64,000 bases of DNA, taken from NCBI RefSeq assembly GCF_000376425.1, contig NZ_AQWL01000010.1:1-64000 (forward strand). The letters are read 5' to 3'. The notes under the pieces are model-generated. The model ran no database searches. It worked only from the letters and a program-made list of their open reading frames with translations, and was not told where the DNA came from. Both the position numbers and the translations under genes were made by a program. This DNA comes from Thiobacillus denitrificans DSM 12475 (lineage in GTDB: Bacteria; Pseudomonadota; Gammaproteobacteria; Burkholderiales; Thiobacillaceae). Numbering within the stretch: position 1 is the first letter of the stretch; each line of letters begins with the position of its first letter. Below are positions 62,225 to 64,000 of this stretch, piece after piece.

Positions 62225-62392
62225 CCGTTGAAAGACGGGGAACGGTCGACGCACCGGCTAAGCTCCCGCATTGAAAAGAATATTCTTGAATCCAGCTTTG
62301 CTGGGTCCCGGAACCCCCCGTAGACAAACACTCCCGAGTCATCGATCATCCCGTCTCTCCGCAGGCTTAGCAGAAGAAGAACCTCAAACATT
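62225..62392. other. Junction region upstream of the RpoN/GIY-YIG gene
   Basis: No gene was recognised. The frame of the downstream gene is open back to a TAG at 62321 and reads SIIPSLRRLSRRRTSNILSA just before the chosen start, so the protein may extend upstream with a non-ATG start or a frameshift near the C6 run at about 62314-62319. Confidence 0.4.
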
Positions 62393-63649
62393 TTGTCGGC
62401 GGGACAGCGCTTGCAGCACCACAATAACAATATCGACGCCGCACTGCTCGGCAAAATCATGCTCGCCCGTTTTCTGGAGTTGCCGCTGCGGGCTTTCGAC
62501 CGCCTCGTGACCCAGACGGAGTCATCCATCGGGTTTAACGCACTGCGCCCTTGGGTCACCGTCGGGCGACTGGAAGATGCACGGGTGGTGCATGATGCGG
62601 CCGGCATACCCCAAGCCAAAGCATCCCCGATCCTGGGAGAAATTCACGAGGCGGGCCAGAACCTGATGTTCCTTTACCATCGCAACAGTTATGCGCGTGA
62701 GTACCGGTTCGACGAAGAGGGGATGAACCGCCTGATGGCACGCGAGGAAACCCCCAGAGATTTCACAGGGACGTTACATAGGCTACGCCTCATCAATACC
62801 CGGAACCGGCTCACCCATGCACTGATACAGGCGGTGCTGGTATCACAAGCGGCGTATCTGCGCTCCGGGCAAGCCTTGTCGCTCATCGCCCTGACCCAGG
62901 CGGAGACTTCCAGCCGGCTGCGGTCGGAGTCGAATCTTTCCGTGGTGGCGGATCCTGGCCGGATCTCCCGGCTGGTGCGTGGATTGTCGATTGCGCTGGC
63001 AAACGGGAAAGCGGTGCCGTTAAGCACCCTGTTCCCGAAACCGCGGCAAGTTCATTGTCATTTCGTGGATCATCTGATAAAAACAGAAAAAACATTTGTA
63101 GAAGAAGGGTTAATTCGGGGGCCGCTGACAGACGAGGCTATCGCCGCTATCCTCAAGCGGGAACATGGCATCCGGTTGTCGCGTCGTACAGTGGCCAATA
63201 TTCGGCATGACTTGGCGATTCCCGATTACAAGCACCGCAGCCAGCGCACGGATTACCTGGCCGCGACCGAGGGGTTTTCCGCTCTGGTGCCGCTGACCGC
63301 TCAAGCACTGCGGACTGCGGTTCCGGCTCATTCCGGCGTGTATGAGATCAGGACGCTTTTCACTTTCCGCCTCAGTGGTGAAGAAAAGAACTGGCCGGGG
63401 AAAAGTGTGCCGGTCGTGCCGCATGGCGTGGTCTATATCGGATCGGCCGGTGATTTGCGCAAGCGCCTCGGCGACCACCTGCGAGGCAGCAGCGATAATG
63501 CGCTGCTGTATCGTCACGTGGCCGACGGCGCCGCGCGGGTGCGGTTTCGCCTGGTGAACGAAGGCTGGCGTTGGGTGGAGCGTGAGTTGTACCGGGTGTT
63601 TTGCGAGACGTTCGGCGAGCCGCCGCCATGTAACCGCATGAGTCCTTAA
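62393..63649 (+). CDS. Sigma-54 (RpoN)-like protein fused to a GIY-YIG nuclease domain
   Basis: A 418-residue fusion. Residues 15-55 (LLGKIMLARFLELPLRAFDR) recall an RpoN N-terminal helix, and 145-215 (QAAYLRSGQALSLIALTQAE then ISRLVRGLSIALANGKAVPL) recall the core/HTH region. Residues 245-282 hold LTDEAIAAILKREHGIRLSR then RTVANIRHDLAIP, matching the RpoN-box domain that reads the -24 element. From 314 comes a GIY-YIG domain: GVYEI, VVYIGSAGDLRKRLGDHL with the Arg, WRWVERELY with the Glu, and a final CNRM with the Asn. All the usual GIY-YIG residues are present. Sigma-54 does not normally carry a nuclease. The TTG start at 62393 is provisional. Confidence 0.75.
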   Translation: MSAGQRLQHHNNNIDAALLGKIMLARFLELPLRAFDRLVTQTESSIGFNALRPWVTVGRLEDARVVHDAAGIPQAKASPILGEIHEAGQNLMFLYHRNSYAREYRFDEEGMNRLMAREETPRDFTGTLHRLRLINTRNRLTHALIQAVLVSQAAYLRSGQALSLIALTQAETSSRLRSESNLSVVADPGRISRLVRGLSIALANGKAVPLSTLFPKPRQVHCHFVDHLIKTEKTFVEEGLIRGPLTDEAIAAILKREHGIRLSRRTVANIRHDLAIPDYKHRSQRTDYLAATEGFSALVPLTAQALRTAVPAHSGVYEIRTLFTFRLSGEEKNWPGKSVPVVPHGVVYIGSAGDLRKRLGDHLRGSSDNALLYRHVADGAARVRFRLVNEGWRWVERELYRVFCETFGEPPPCNRMSP

Positions 63650-64000
63650 AACGATATAAAGCAGTTAACCACGAGGTTCATGGGGGATGATCAAAGCCGT
63701 ACGTGTGAATACTTGCATCCGCGGTAAAGCGGTTTGTTCACGAAACATATTGATTGTTTTCTGTGCTCCCTGTGAACCTCGCGCAGCCACACGATAACCT
63801 TCCGCGCGCGGAGCACTCTGAAGGGCATAAAGGCCAGGGTGGGTACGGTCATGGCGAGAGCGATGATCACTATTCGGTACGGCGCTATCGCCATGGCCGT
63901 TATAAGGAAGCGCGCAGCCCGTCGATATATCGATATATCATGCATCCAAATCCAGCACTACCCGAACCGATTTCGGGCACTTAAGAAATGAACAAGAACA
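63650..64000. other. Terminal stretch without a recognised gene
   Basis: Short frames on both strands (for example a hydrophobic minus-strand one at 63691-63945) look like chance translations of intergenic sequence. The only clear structure is the 16-bp palindrome at 63924-63939. Confidence 0.4.
63924..63939. repeat. 16-bp perfect palindrome GATATATCGATATATC
   Basis: A perfect AT-rich palindrome made of two GATATATC units. It could be a protein-binding site, but no gene start is visible beside it in this window. Confidence 0.6.

Noticed and set aside
63691-63945. A hydrophobic minus-strand frame near the right edge
   Set aside because: It covers a stretch that looks like common intergenic sequence; no start signal and no family.

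Overview
The window is high-GC DNA from a Gram-negative bacterium. TolC/OprM-type outer-membrane channels, RND and ABC exporters, an LpxR-type lipid A deacylase and a UbiB-family kinase point to a proteobacterium, and the general look suggests a beta- or gammaproteobacterium; nothing here fixes the genus. No rRNA, tRNA or CRISPR array was seen. The region has many accessory features: a transposon end, an integrase, one intact IS, several gene remnants, an inversion and a defence locus.

Layout. (1) 1-3.2 kb: the end of a Tn3-family transposon (38-bp inverted repeat ending at 255), a DUF3701-type tyrosine recombinase, and a PIN toxin next to a frame-damaged antitoxin. (2) 3.4-23.2 kb, nearly all on the minus strand: a long run of start/stop-overlapping genes. 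In order of transcription these are a TetR regulator, an Ala/Lys-rich DUF883-like protein with a truncated paralogue, an unrecognised helical protein, a UbiB/ABC1 kinase, a patatin-like phospholipase, a polyprenyl-synthase-like protein without its aspartate-rich motif, an RND adaptor, an RND pump split by an IS5-family element, a TolC-like channel, an HlyD adaptor, a two-domain ABC ATPase, two ABC permeases, a metallophosphoesterase and a small membrane protein. The mix suggests coupled handling and export of a lipid or hydrophobic compound (inference).

(3) 23.3-37.6 kb: stress and redox genes. These are a DUF2934 coiled-coil protein, an alpha/beta hydrolase, an extradiol dioxygenase-like protein, a GST, an Old Yellow Enzyme with a MarR regulator, glutathione peroxidase with an OhrR-like regulator, a molybdenum hydroxylase operon (2Fe-2S subunit, Mo subunit, XdhC, MobA-like), a universal stress protein, and an EmrAB-like pump with its MarR regulator.

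(4) 37.6-50.6 kb: a CDGSH pseudogene, LpxR, an MFS transporter and an ABC permease, then an rbbA gene broken by an inversion of about 1 kb that also carries the end of its hlyD partner. This abuts a 5'-truncated AcrA-like gene followed by intact AcrB-like and OprM-like genes.

(5) 50.8-51.2 kb: a short element with 32-bp terminal inverted repeats and a 34-bp perfect palindrome, like a MITE or a recombinase site. (6) 51.3-61.1 kb: a Wadjet/MksBEF-like SMC anti-plasmid operon (WYL regulator, JetA, JetB, a 1667-aa JetC, JetD) with an extra, translationally coupled topoisomerase-type zinc-finger gene. (7) 61.4-63.6 kb: a SRAP/YedK protein, a umuC remnant, and a notable fusion of a sigma-54-like (RpoN) protein to a GIY-YIG nuclease domain. 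The modified Wadjet operon and the RpoN/GIY-YIG fusion are the strongest candidates for undescribed biology.
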